Assembly (NCBI RefSeq): GCF_014696435.1
Contig: NZ_JACJQG010000030.1
Coordinates: 1-64,000, forward strand
Direction: 5' to 3'
Length of the DNA: 64,000 nt
From: Calothrix anomala FACHB-343
GTDB lineage: Bacteria > Cyanobacteriota > Cyanobacteriia > Cyanobacteriales > Nostocaceae
Each line of letters begins with the position of its first letter. Position 1 is the stretch's first letter. Shown here piece by piece: positions 33,500 through 41,476 of the stretch. A program made the position numbers and the translations under genes. Below the pieces are notes generated by a model. The model was not told where the DNA came from, did no database searches, and saw only the letters and a list, made by a program, of their open reading frames with translations.

Positions 33500-34767
33500 A
33501 GACAATGCAAGCCTTTATTTTGCATTTTCTGCTCAATTTGTTGCATTTCGGCAAGGGTTTCTCCGGTAACAATGCCATAAATTTCGGTGTAAATTTTGCC
33601 GTATTTCACCTTTTCTAAAGCTGACAAAATAATTAAATCTTTACGATCTAATTCTGGTTTGAAAGCGGTTAAAACAGCGTCTAATGTGCCATCTATCCGG
33701 TAGTCACTGGAATATTTAGCCACTTCCTTTCCTAGTTCTAGCAAGGTATGACGCTGCAAACAAAGTGGTGTGGAGCCATTAACGCGAAAATTGGCATCAA
33801 TTGTATAAAGTTGTCCATCCTGGGTTTCTAGGACATCAAAACCAATTACTCCAAAATAACCTTGTTGATGAGCATACTGACCAATAGTAGCAATCATTTC
33901 AAAAAACTTACTCATATCAGTTTCGCGGTAATTAATTAGTCCGCCTAAATAATTACCTTCTGAGGTGACAAGTTGTGTTGTTGTCCCAATTAGGGTTATT
34001 TCTCCGGTTTTGCTGACATAGAATTGTACGCAGTAATTCTGTACAGCATTTTTGATGAATTCTGAGACAATAATCCAATCGAGTAACTTAATCTCCAGAT
34101 ATTTCTTTAATTCTTTATAGCAATAGTTTAAATCGCTATTGCTTTTGATAATATAAGTACCTTCTCCTGAGAGTCCGTGAGAGGTTTTAATTAAATAGGG
34201 AAATTGCTCTGGTAAATGAATATTTTCCAAACTAACGTTATGGAGATTGTAGCTGTTGTATGCTGGACATTGTACCCCCAGTTCAGCTAGGGTGACTTTA
34301 CTTAGTAGATGGTAGTGTGTATGAGGTGCGATCGCGTGTTTTTCATATTGTAAATTATCAAAGGGAAATAGGGTGATGATTTTGTCAAAGCGATCGCTAT
34401 GGCTGAGTTCTTCTAAATAAACAGAGCAATCAAACATTTCCATGTTGACGTAGTTAAAGTCAAAATGCTCTCGCCAGTAGTCAACCAGTAAGTTGTGCGG
34501 GGGAATGATCGTAATTCCAGGAAGGAACTCACCAAGCACAGCTAAATTTTTCCAAGCTTCTTTTTGGCAAATTTTATCAAATGAGGTTTTAGTAGCTTCA
34601 CTACTGCCATCTTGAATATAGTATTTTTTTGTATTAGGGTAAGCTGCCCAACTAGCAGTAGCCGGATAATTGGGGATAAAAGCATAACTTTCATCGATGA
34701 TATCTTGTGCAAATAAATCTGATAAAGAACTGCCTTGAAAGTAATCAAACTTGTATTTTGCGCTCAT
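33496..34767 (-). CDS. ATP-grasp ligase of unknown substrate
   Basis: 423 residues. The ATP-grasp core shows FPYLIKTSHGLSGEGTYII (about residues 190-208, the Lys and Gly-rich loop), LDWIIVSEFIKN, and TIDANFRVNGST near the C-terminus with the metal-binding Asp and Asn. The N-terminal part (about 1-150) is a pre-ATP-grasp domain (LAVLGEFLPGITIIPPHN). Related ligases make peptide-like or amide bonds (carnosine synthase, mycosporine and scyptolin-type tailoring enzymes), but no partner biosynthetic genes are next to it, so I give no substrate. A long AT-rich leader with a MITE-like element precedes it. Confidence 0.85.
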   Translation of the reverse strand: MSAKYKFDYFQGSSLSDLFAQDIIDESYAFIPNYPATASWAAYPNTKKYYIQDGSSEATKTSFDKICQKEAWKNLAVLGEFLPGITIIPPHNLLVDYWREHFDFNYVNMEMFDCSVYLEELSHSDRFDKIITLFPFDNLQYEKHAIAPHTHYHLLSKVTLAELGVQCPAYNSYNLHNVSLENIHLPEQFPYLIKTSHGLSGEGTYIIKSNSDLNYCYKELKKYLEIKLLDWIIVSEFIKNAVQNYCVQFYVSKTGEITLIGTTTQLVTSEGNYLGGLINYRETDMSKFFEMIATIGQYAHQQGYFGVIGFDVLETQDGQLYTIDANFRVNGSTPLCLQRHTLLELGKEVAKYSSDYRIDGTLDAVLTAFKPELDRKDLIILSALEKVKYGKIYTEIYGIVTGETLAEMQQIEQKMQNKGLHCL

Positions 34768-34842
34768 AAAAAAATCTAATCTTTGTTGTATTTAAATATT
34801 TTTATATCCAAAAAATAGTTTATAATTAAGCATAAACCGAGT
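34768..34842. other. AT-rich leader of the ATP-grasp gene
   Basis: Only AT-rich sequence. The likely promoter of the minus-strand ATP-grasp gene cannot be placed. Confidence 0.35.
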
Positions 34843-34960
34843 TATACCAATTTTCTATGAAGATGCATATAATTAGCCTGCCTTTGCAGGCTTTGTTTGT
34901 TTAGCCCCACCCTTCTAGGGTGAGGGCGTTAATGTGCAGCCTCACATATAATTGGTATTA
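34843..34960. repeat. MITE-like element with TATACCAATT ends and a double hairpin
   Basis: Ends are TATACCAATTTTCTATG and the complement of AATACCAATTATATGTG. Inside are two hairpins, AGCCTGCC/GGCAGGCT-like and CACCCTT/AGGGTG, bracketing GTTTAGCCC. The same double-hairpin core occurs inverted inside the unrelated element at 44871-45031. No coding capacity. Confidence 0.8.
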
Positions 34961-35167
34961 TGCATAAATTACGATATTAACGACAATCTGCTAATTAAAT
35001 TAACAATAAATGCTGAGTTTTAGTTAAACTTCTACTATAGGAATATGTTTATCTATACCAAAAGTTTTATTTTTACCAATTCAATAAATTTAAAGAAAAA
35101 AGATGCACGCAGATAAATGTTGGTGTTTACCTGCGTACATTTGTAGTTATGTTTTGACTGATGAGAA
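34961..35167. other. AT-rich intergenic DNA
   Basis: Nothing recognised between the MITE-like element and the end of the DAHP synthase gene. Confidence 0.35.
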
Positions 35168-36223
35168 TTAAACTACAGCAACTGCTGTTTGCCAACGTCC
35201 TACAGCTTTACCAACTACGGCTAATTCTTGCATTAAATGGTCAAAAGCGTCTGGTGTCAGGGATTGAGGCCCGTCTGACAAAGCTTTTTTGGGGTTGGGG
35301 TGAACCTCAATCATGAGAGAATCAGTACCAGCTGCGATCGCGGCCATAGACATCGAAGGTACAAACTCAGACCAACCCGTACCATGACTAGGATCGATCA
35401 TAATTGGTAGGTGAGTTAACTTGCGTAAAACAGGCACTACCGATAAATCTAGGGTATTGCGAGTATACTGACGGTCAAAGGTGCGAATTCCGCGCTCGCA
35501 TAAAATTACATTCGGATTACCTGCGGCTAACACATACTCAGCAGCCATCAACCAATCCTCAATTGTCGCCGCCATTCCCCGCTTTAAAAGTACTGGTTTC
35601 GATTGCGCGCCTACTTTTTTCAGTAGCGAGAAATTTTGCATATTTCTCGCGCCTACCTGAATCATATCGGCAACTTCCGCGATTTTATCCAGGTCGGCGG
35701 CATCCATCACTTCTGTGATAATTCCTAATCCGCTAACTTCCCTAGCTTTCGCCAATAATTCCAAAGCACTCTCACCATGTCCTTGGAAAGCGTAAGGAGA
35801 AGTCCGGGGTTTGTATGCACCACCACGTAAAAACTTGGCTCCAGAGGCTTTAACGCGCTGCGCCGTCTCAATAATCATTTCCTCATTTTCTACGGAGCAG
35901 GGGCCAGCAACTACAACTACCGGATGATGTTCGCTAAAAACAACAGGCCCGTCAGGGGTGCTAACAATCACTTCCGAAGCTTCCCCGTGGCGGTATTGAC
36001 GACTAGCACGTTTATAAGGCAACTCTACCCGCAAAACTTGCTCAATCCAAGGGCTAACTTCTTGAATTTGTAGGGGATCTAAATCCGCAGTCTCACCAAC
36101 TAAACCAATAACTACTTTATGTTTACCAACAATTTTTTCTGGTGTCAGTCCCCAACCGATTAATTCTTCATTAATCCGATTGATTTCTGCCTCTGGGGAA
36201 CCAATTTTCATTACAACAATCAT
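35168..36223 (-). CDS. aroF: 3-deoxy-7-phosphoheptulonate (DAHP) synthase, type I beta
   Basis: 351 residues with a ferredoxin-like N-terminal regulatory domain (1-75) followed by the DAHP synthase barrel. Motifs: VVVVAGPCSVENEEMI, FLRGGAYKPRTSPYAFQGHG, QVGARNMQNFSLLK, VLLKRGMAAT, and IMIDPSHGTG near the C-terminus, all active-site loops. It joins phosphoenolpyruvate and erythrose-4-phosphate, the first step of the shikimate pathway to aromatic amino acids. The N-terminal extension in this type mediates feedback control. Length and motifs are normal. The gene is single. Confidence 0.95.
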   Translation of the reverse strand: MIVVMKIGSPEAEINRINEELIGWGLTPEKIVGKHKVVIGLVGETADLDPLQIQEVSPWIEQVLRVELPYKRASRQYRHGEASEVIVSTPDGPVVFSEHHPVVVVAGPCSVENEEMIIETAQRVKASGAKFLRGGAYKPRTSPYAFQGHGESALELLAKAREVSGLGIITEVMDAADLDKIAEVADMIQVGARNMQNFSLLKKVGAQSKPVLLKRGMAATIEDWLMAAEYVLAAGNPNVILCERGIRTFDRQYTRNTLDLSVVPVLRKLTHLPIMIDPSHGTGWSEFVPSMSMAAIAAGTDSLMIEVHPNPKKALSDGPQSLTPDAFDHLMQELAVVGKAVGRWQTAVAVV

Positions 36224-36665
36224 ATTAAATTCCCTGATTAGTTGAGTTGTTTGTTAGCGTGGTTTTCAAAAGAAGCTTGAGTTAGTAAATAAGCCGTCAC
36301 CTAAAATTTATTAGTAGGTCTATGACAGCAGAATGTATACTTCCTCTGAGTTTTAGGTATTTTCTTTAATGTAATACACTGCCACTGGGGACAACATGAG
36401 AAACCTGATTTAATATTGTTTCTCAACCTAATCTGAGGAGCGTAATCTGATGAATTATCAATGGTTTAGCAGAAATATTGATTTTTTATTAAATATTAAA
36501 ATTCAATTTTAAAAATATAGCGCTCAGTATATTTATGACTGAAGATTGGGGATATAAATAAACATAAATTTTTAATTAGCAATGTTGAAGTTATCAATTT
36601 CAACTTCAACATTTACTTTAAAATTTACCCAAAATTACAGTCTTCTGATATCTGAGCGCCAAAAA
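36224..36665. other. Intergenic region, AT-rich
   Basis: No gene, repeat or strong hairpin recognised. It should hold the DAHP synthase promoter on its left side and the end of the rpsO-PAM68 transcript on the right. Confidence 0.45.
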
Positions 36666-37145
36666 TCACACCTTTTTCTGCCGAGTTTCTCGCCAAACAT
36701 CCACCATGCGTCCCCAATTGGTGCCGAACTCAGCCGCACCCAGCCAACTACCAACTCTGTCTTCATCCCAAGAAGCAGAAAGCACGCCATAGGTGATTCC
36801 TAATACTCCCAAGCCAAACAAGGCCATGTTGACCAACAACACGGCAATGGGAGCTAATCTGATGTCGGTATAAATGGTCAGTATGTAGCTAGCAACTAAC
36901 GTGGCAATACCTAAAGCTGTTGGTATACCACAAAATGCCGCTACTCGGCGAATCATCCTTTGGCTGACAACCTTGGGGATGGCCATTTCCTCTTTGGTGT
37001 AGGGTGGCTGCTTGGTTGTTTTTGTGGTCTTTTCACCAGACTCTTTAGACTGTGCTGGTGGTTGACTTTTAGCCTTTGCTGGCTTTTGGCGCTTTGTGTT
37101 CGGTTCAAAAGGTAAGCGGCTGCGTTCAGATTCTTCAGCAGACAT
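36666..37145 (-). CDS. PAM68-like photosystem II assembly protein
   Basis: 159 residues. The N-terminal 60 residues are disordered and Lys/Pro-rich (KRQKPAKAKSQPPAQSKES). Two membrane helices follow (about 72-94, FCGIPTALGIATLVASYIL, and about 103-125, VLLVNMALFGLGVLGITYG). Then comes the conserved LSASWDEDRVGSWLGAAEFG, then NWGRM. This matches the DUF3464/PAM68 family, which helps early assembly of the photosystem II reaction centre in the thylakoid membrane. It starts 11 bases after rpsO and is likely in the same transcript. Confidence 0.9.
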   Translation of the reverse strand: MSAEESERSRLPFEPNTKRQKPAKAKSQPPAQSKESGEKTTKTTKQPPYTKEEMAIPKVVSQRMIRRVAAFCGIPTALGIATLVASYILTIYTDIRLAPIAVLLVNMALFGLGVLGITYGVLSASWDEDRVGSWLGAAEFGTNWGRMVDVWRETRQKKV

Positions 37146-37156
37146 AAGCGGTATCC

Positions 37157-37426
37157 TTAACCACGAATTCCCAAACGACCAATTAAAGCTTGATATTTTT
37201 CTCTGCTTTCCTTTTGGACATAAGCAAGAAGGCGCTTACGATGTCCAATCAGCTTTAACAAGCCTCTGCGAGAAGAATGGTCTTTTTTGTTTGCTTGCAG
37301 ATGTTCGCTGAGACGGTTAATCCGTTCAGTAAGCATTGCAATTTGGACATCGGCAGAGCCTGTATCAGTTTCGTGAACTTGATAGCTGGAAATGAGTTCT
37401 TGTTTGCGCTGTTGCGTCAGAGCCAT
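37157..37426 (-). CDS. rpsO: 30S ribosomal protein S15
   Basis: 89 residues, standard S15 length. [20 protein letters not shown] at the start, [38 protein letters not shown] and RKRLLAYVQ are universal S15 motifs. It binds 16S rRNA in the platform of the small subunit. Co-transcription with the PAM68-like gene is likely. Confidence 0.97.
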   Translation of the reverse strand: MALTQQRKQELISSYQVHETDTGSADVQIAMLTERINRLSEHLQANKKDHSSRRGLLKLIGHRKRLLAYVQKESREKYQALIGRLGIRG

Positions 37427-37793
37427 GATCGGATTTAATTTCTAGTGTTTCTAAATTTATGCAGCAGTCTCTAATAATATCACAGGCCTTAAGCTGTGGG
37501 GTGAATCAAGCTGAGATACCTGAGTTATTGAGGAAGTTGGGGATGTAAGTACTGCTTTGCATAAATTTATCACTTTTTAAACGCAGAGGAACGCGGAGGT
37601 TAGCGCAAAGTTTCGCTGAGTATTTCACCAGCCAATTCGCTATGAATTAATGAAATTGTGTACTAATAAGACTTACGCACACTCTACGAACTCTTGGCGT
37701 TCTTGGCGTCTTGGCGGTTCCATAAATTAAGCTTTTTGGCAATTTTTGCGTAAGTCCTGACTAAGCAAAGTTAATCTAGGACTGAAGTTCTGA
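37427..37793. other. Intergenic region with dispersed-word sequence
   Basis: No gene. It holds CGCAGAGGAACGCGGAGG near 37581 and CTTGGCGTTCTTGGCGTCTT near 37692, dispersed words found in many cyanobacterial intergenic regions (also near 50281 and 1418). The ribosomal gene promoter should be near 37430. Confidence 0.45.
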
Positions 37794-39464
37794 TTACGCA
37801 GTAATGAATATTTTGGCTGTGTAGGGTTGGATATCGGTAATTAAAGCATCTTCGCTTACTTCTACAGGCGTGTTTGTGAACCAATCTTGCCAATTTTCGG
37901 CTTTTGGGAAGTTGGGAATTTGATAATCGTTGAGATAATCATCAGCGAAATTGACGACAACGACTACTTGCGAACCTTGGTTATCCCAGCGAAGGTAGCT
38001 TAAGAGTTTCGCCTGTGTATCTTCGTGGAAAAACTCTATATTGTCACTTTGCAAAGCTAGATTATGTTTACGTAGGGCAATGAGTTTTTTGTAATAATCG
38101 AATAAATCGCGGTTTTGGGGGTTTTCTAACAATGGCCAAGCGATTTTCTTTGGCTGAGTGACTTTTTCGCTTTTGCGCTTGTGTTCGCCAAATTCTTCAC
38201 CCATCCATAACATAGGTATACCCACTGCTGTCATTAATAGGACTGCGGCTAATTTGGCGCGGGTAAATGCAGCTTGATCAAAAATTCCGCGATCGCCTAA
38301 TTCTCTAAATAAACGTTCGCGATCGTGTGTGGATATATAATTGATCGCATTAGTACCAGTTTTATAACCCTGCTGTCGCGGATCTAAAACTTGCTTGAGA
38401 TGATCTAGTTCAAATTTTTCGCCACAAACATGAGGCACTATAAAGTAATGAAAACTTTCATGCCAACATGCATCTAAGGGCCCTTCTGGTGCTGTAACTT
38501 TGTTAGTATCAGGAATATGTTCGGCAATGTTATAAAACGGTTTTTTAACAGTATTCTTTTTTGCTTGTTGAGCCAGCCAATGCAAAAAGTCAAAGTTAGC
38601 TAATTGGCGCACCGCATCAAAGCGAATCCCATCAATATGATATTCTTGTACCCAAAACCGCACTACATCACCAACATATTGCCAAGCAGGTTTAACATCT
38701 AATTTTTCGTCATAATTATCATAGTTAAACTCTGGCCCCCAGTAATTATCCGGGTCTTCCGGATAGTGCATGTATTCGTAATACCAGTAATTTCTATCTA
38801 TCAGCATTAACGGGCATTCTTCATCAGTATGATTATAAATTCCATCCATAAATACCCGAATGCCTCGACTATGACATTCATCAATTAATCGCTTTAAATC
38901 TGCTGTGGAACCATAACTAGATTCTGTGGCGAAAAAATGGCGAACTTTGTAACCCCAGCTATAATCGCCAGGGTATTCATTCACTGGCATTAATTCAACA
39001 GCATTAATTCCTAATTCTTGGAGATAATCTAATTTTTCAATCGCATCTAAATATTGTCCTCGTTTTTCCCTATCAACTTCACCACCAGTAAAATCAGCAA
39101 TGTGCATTTCATATATTACTAATTCATTATTTTCTGGTAATGGGATATCGTCATACTGCCAACTATAACTATCAACTATTCTTTTACCATTCTTAATTTG
39201 TACTAAACCCACTTTTTGCTGTTCGTCAACATCTGTGGCATAAGGATCTATGACATCTACCCATTCATCTGGGGAAAAATTAGGACTTTGACTTTGGACG
39301 CGAAATTTATATTGATAAATACCATCTGCTAAATTTACTTGGGTATAAAAATAACCATCTACATTTTTCTCCATTGGCGTTTCTTGCCAATCAGAAAAAG
39401 AGCCGATTAAACTAGCTTTTTGATTACGAGGTGCAAATAATTTAAAATCAATTAAGCTACCCAT
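37794..39464 (-). CDS. GH13-family glycosidase (alpha-amylase/branching-enzyme like)
   Basis: 556 residues. An N-terminal CBM48-like domain (FKLFAPRNQKASLIGSFSDW, about 7-90) is followed by the GH13 barrel. Conserved regions: GINAVELMPVNEYPG, GIRVFMDGIYNHT, DGIRFDAVRQLANFD (catalytic Asp), FYNIAEHIPDTNK (acid/base Glu) and NAINYISTHDRERL (third Asp). A short C-terminal beta domain ends the protein. It acts on alpha-1,4/1,6-glucans, and the CBM48 suggests glycogen or its oligosaccharides. Exact activity (branching, debranching or amylase) cannot be set from motifs alone. It stands alone. Confidence 0.9.
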   Translation of the reverse strand: MGSLIDFKLFAPRNQKASLIGSFSDWQETPMEKNVDGYFYTQVNLADGIYQYKFRVQSQSPNFSPDEWVDVIDPYATDVDEQQKVGLVQIKNGKRIVDSYSWQYDDIPLPENNELVIYEMHIADFTGGEVDREKRGQYLDAIEKLDYLQELGINAVELMPVNEYPGDYSWGYKVRHFFATESSYGSTADLKRLIDECHSRGIRVFMDGIYNHTDEECPLMLIDRNYWYYEYMHYPEDPDNYWGPEFNYDNYDEKLDVKPAWQYVGDVVRFWVQEYHIDGIRFDAVRQLANFDFLHWLAQQAKKNTVKKPFYNIAEHIPDTNKVTAPEGPLDACWHESFHYFIVPHVCGEKFELDHLKQVLDPRQQGYKTGTNAINYISTHDRERLFRELGDRGIFDQAAFTRAKLAAVLLMTAVGIPMLWMGEEFGEHKRKSEKVTQPKKIAWPLLENPQNRDLFDYYKKLIALRKHNLALQSDNIEFFHEDTQAKLLSYLRWDNQGSQVVVVVNFADDYLNDYQIPNFPKAENWQDWFTNTPVEVSEDALITDIQPYTAKIFITA

Positions 39465-39661
39465 TTTGAATCCTTATTTTTTCATTACAATAAATTCTGT
39501 CAAGCAGGGCTGATGTTATGGCTACATACATTGCTGATTAAAACGTAAAGTTAATGTTATAAATCCCCCTAACTTTCCAGGAGTTGGGGGAATATTAGCA
39601 GTCAACATTACTAAAAAATAAATATTTACTTTCTAGTGAGTCCAAATACATCTACTAAAAG

Positions 39662-40516
39662 TTAGATATTACCTGAACCGACAGGTACAGATGCATCAGC
39701 AATAGAAGCATTTTGTAAGATAGGTTGACGAGTTTTTAAATCAAATTTATAGCCATTTGGCAAAATATGAAGCTTTGCTCCGAAAATTGCCAAAGGTTCA
39801 TCCTTCAAAATTTCGTCAATATTGTTGTGTGTGGCGTCTGATTCATCAACAATCGTCACTGCACCTTCACCAACAACTTCAATTTGGTTATCGGTAACCA
39901 CCATAGCGGTATTTTCATCAATACCAAATCCTAAGTCTGCTGGTTCTTGTAATAAAGCAGAAATTAAGCGCCCTAAACGACCGCGTTGGGAAAAATGTTG
40001 ATCGATAATTACTCCAGGTAAAAAGCCCATACCAGGGCCAATATCAACTATTTCAATTCGGGGATTTGTTTCGGAATCTCCTTCAACAATCATAGTGTCA
40101 GGCATCACTGCAGCGCCAGCACTTGTACCCGCAACCACAACACCTTCAGCAAATCTTTTATGAATAGCTTCATCAATTTGAGTGTCTTTAAGAATGCTGG
40201 TAATCCGTGCTTGATCGCCGCCAGTGAAAAATATTCCCGTTGCATCGTTAACGGCTTCTAAAGCTGTTGAGGAAGCTGCATCTTCACGAGTTTCTGTATC
40301 AACTATGCGAACTTTTTCTGCTCCTAAGCGTTCAAAAACTCGAATATAATTTTCGCCAACTTCTCTCGGTAGTTCTGTTGCTGCTGTCATAATGACAATA
40401 TGAGCTTTGGTACCGCCTGCACGCCGTAAAAACTCCCGCAGGATTTGACAATCTCCTTCTTTATCTTCAGCTCCACCAATTATCACTAGCTGCCGTTTAA
40501 TATCTGTTGTTACCAC
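39662..40516 (-). CDS. cphB: Cyanophycinase
   Basis: 284 residues with a GTG start preceded by AGGTGAG 3 bases upstream. The S51-family serine nucleophile elbow is GTSAGA with Ser132, the same position as in characterised cyanophycinases. TGGDQARI, PGVIIDQHFSQRGRLGRLI and FGIDENTAMVV are further family motifs. It is an exopeptidase releasing beta-Asp-Arg dipeptides from cyanophycin in the cytoplasm. The gene is divergent from the cphA2 gene, as reported for the second cyanophycin locus of Anabaena. Together with the isoaspartyl peptidase at 54181 it covers both breakdown steps. Confidence 0.95.
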   Translation of the reverse strand: MVTTDIKRQLVIIGGAEDKEGDCQILREFLRRAGGTKAHIVIMTAATELPREVGENYIRVFERLGAEKVRIVDTETREDAASSTALEAVNDATGIFFTGGDQARITSILKDTQIDEAIHKRFAEGVVVAGTSAGAAVMPDTMIVEGDSETNPRIEIVDIGPGMGFLPGVIIDQHFSQRGRLGRLISALLQEPADLGFGIDENTAMVVTDNQIEVVGEGAVTIVDESDATHNNIDEILKDEPLAIFGAKLHILPNGYKFDLKTRQPILQNASIADASVPVGSGNI

Positions 40517-40927
40517 GATCTCACCTAAAATTTTCTGTAAGTATTTTCAATAAAGCATGACAATTACAGCGATAAAATCATCCATTTGGTAGATTATTAA
40601 CAATTCAAAATTCAAAATTCAAAATTCAAAATTAAAGACATTTTTAGTCGGGGATTTCGACCCTCACTAGTTGAGCTACCACAAGCTTAAGGGGTCTTAA
40701 AGCCTTAAATTGACGATGAATTAAGTAAGAAAAATTAAGTTTTATCAACAAATCTTACTATATTAATCTAGACTTAATCTATCCTATATATGCTTTATTT
40801 TATAAGCCCATAGAAATTATTCTATGAGCTTATGAGATAATTGTTATTTATTTAATTGGTAAAAATTTGTGGTGTTGAGTATAATTGAGAGAAAATATGC
40901 ATCCCGATCAAAAAAGTGTTTTTTAAC
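40517..40927. other. Intergenic region with heptamers
   Basis: AATTCAA-phase heptamers at about 40600-40634. Next to them at 40636-40670 is a GTCGGGGATTTCGACCC word also seen near 1390 as GTCGGGGATTTAAACCC. No gene. Confidence 0.5.
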
Positions 40928-41131
40928 TTAATGAACTTGACTTCTATAAATCAAGTTGAGTAAAAAAAGACGAGCTTGTTCGAGGGGAAGATGTCTAGGT
41001 TTACCTTGATAAACAATTTGGTATTCATCGATATCTGGGCCATCTCCATGACCAGAAATTAGCTTAAGGTGAAATGCTCGATCGGCAAGTTCCCGAACTT
41101 CATTTCTTAAAGAAACTTGTGAACTGTTCAT
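40928..41131 (-). CDS. Small protein beside the cyanophycin genes
   Basis: 67 residues from the ATG at 41131 (MNSSQVSLRNEV). The longer frame adds 20 residues without a ribosome site. The product has no known domain: SLRNEVRELADRAFHLKLIS, then GDGPDIDEYQIVYQG and a C-terminal LEQARLFLLNLIYRSQVH. Its position between cphB and cphA2 is suggestive only. Confidence 0.6.
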   Translation of the reverse strand: MNSSQVSLRNEVRELADRAFHLKLISGHGDGPDIDEYQIVYQGKPRHLPLEQARLFLLNLIYRSQVH

Positions 41132-41476
41132 ACTTTGCTGTTTATTAATAAACCGTATTTTAGATATATAAAACTTGCAAATAGTTTGCACCTTTCAAAG
41201 GTTATATTTTTGAAGGGGAATATGAATGGAAAAATATTCTCAATCTTGTCCATACTGAGTGAGAAATAAAGAAACTGCTTGATTATGCCCTTAGATAGCT
41301 GAAGATTTCTTTGAGTAAGGTTAAGCTGTCTCAGTGAAGGTTGAGTTTTATACTCTGAACAGTCGTTAAGCGATCGCTTCTCCAAGCGTAAATCGAATCA
41401 ATTGCTCATCGATAGGTCTGGGTAAACGCCTTTGAGCGTCCCGACTTCAGGGTGTTTAGCTAGAGGTTTATCATCA
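41132..41476. other. Leader of the cphA2 gene
   Basis: AT-rich. The divergent promoters of the small gene and cphA2 lie here. I did not find a clear GTA-N8-TAC NtcA site. A CTGAAGATTTCTTTGAGTAAGG stretch carries nothing recognised. Confidence 0.4.

Noticed and set aside
40636-40690. tRNA-like words (GGTAGCTCAAC on the minus strand)
   Set aside because: No acceptor stem or anticodon arm can be built, and part of the stretch matches a dispersed word near 1390.
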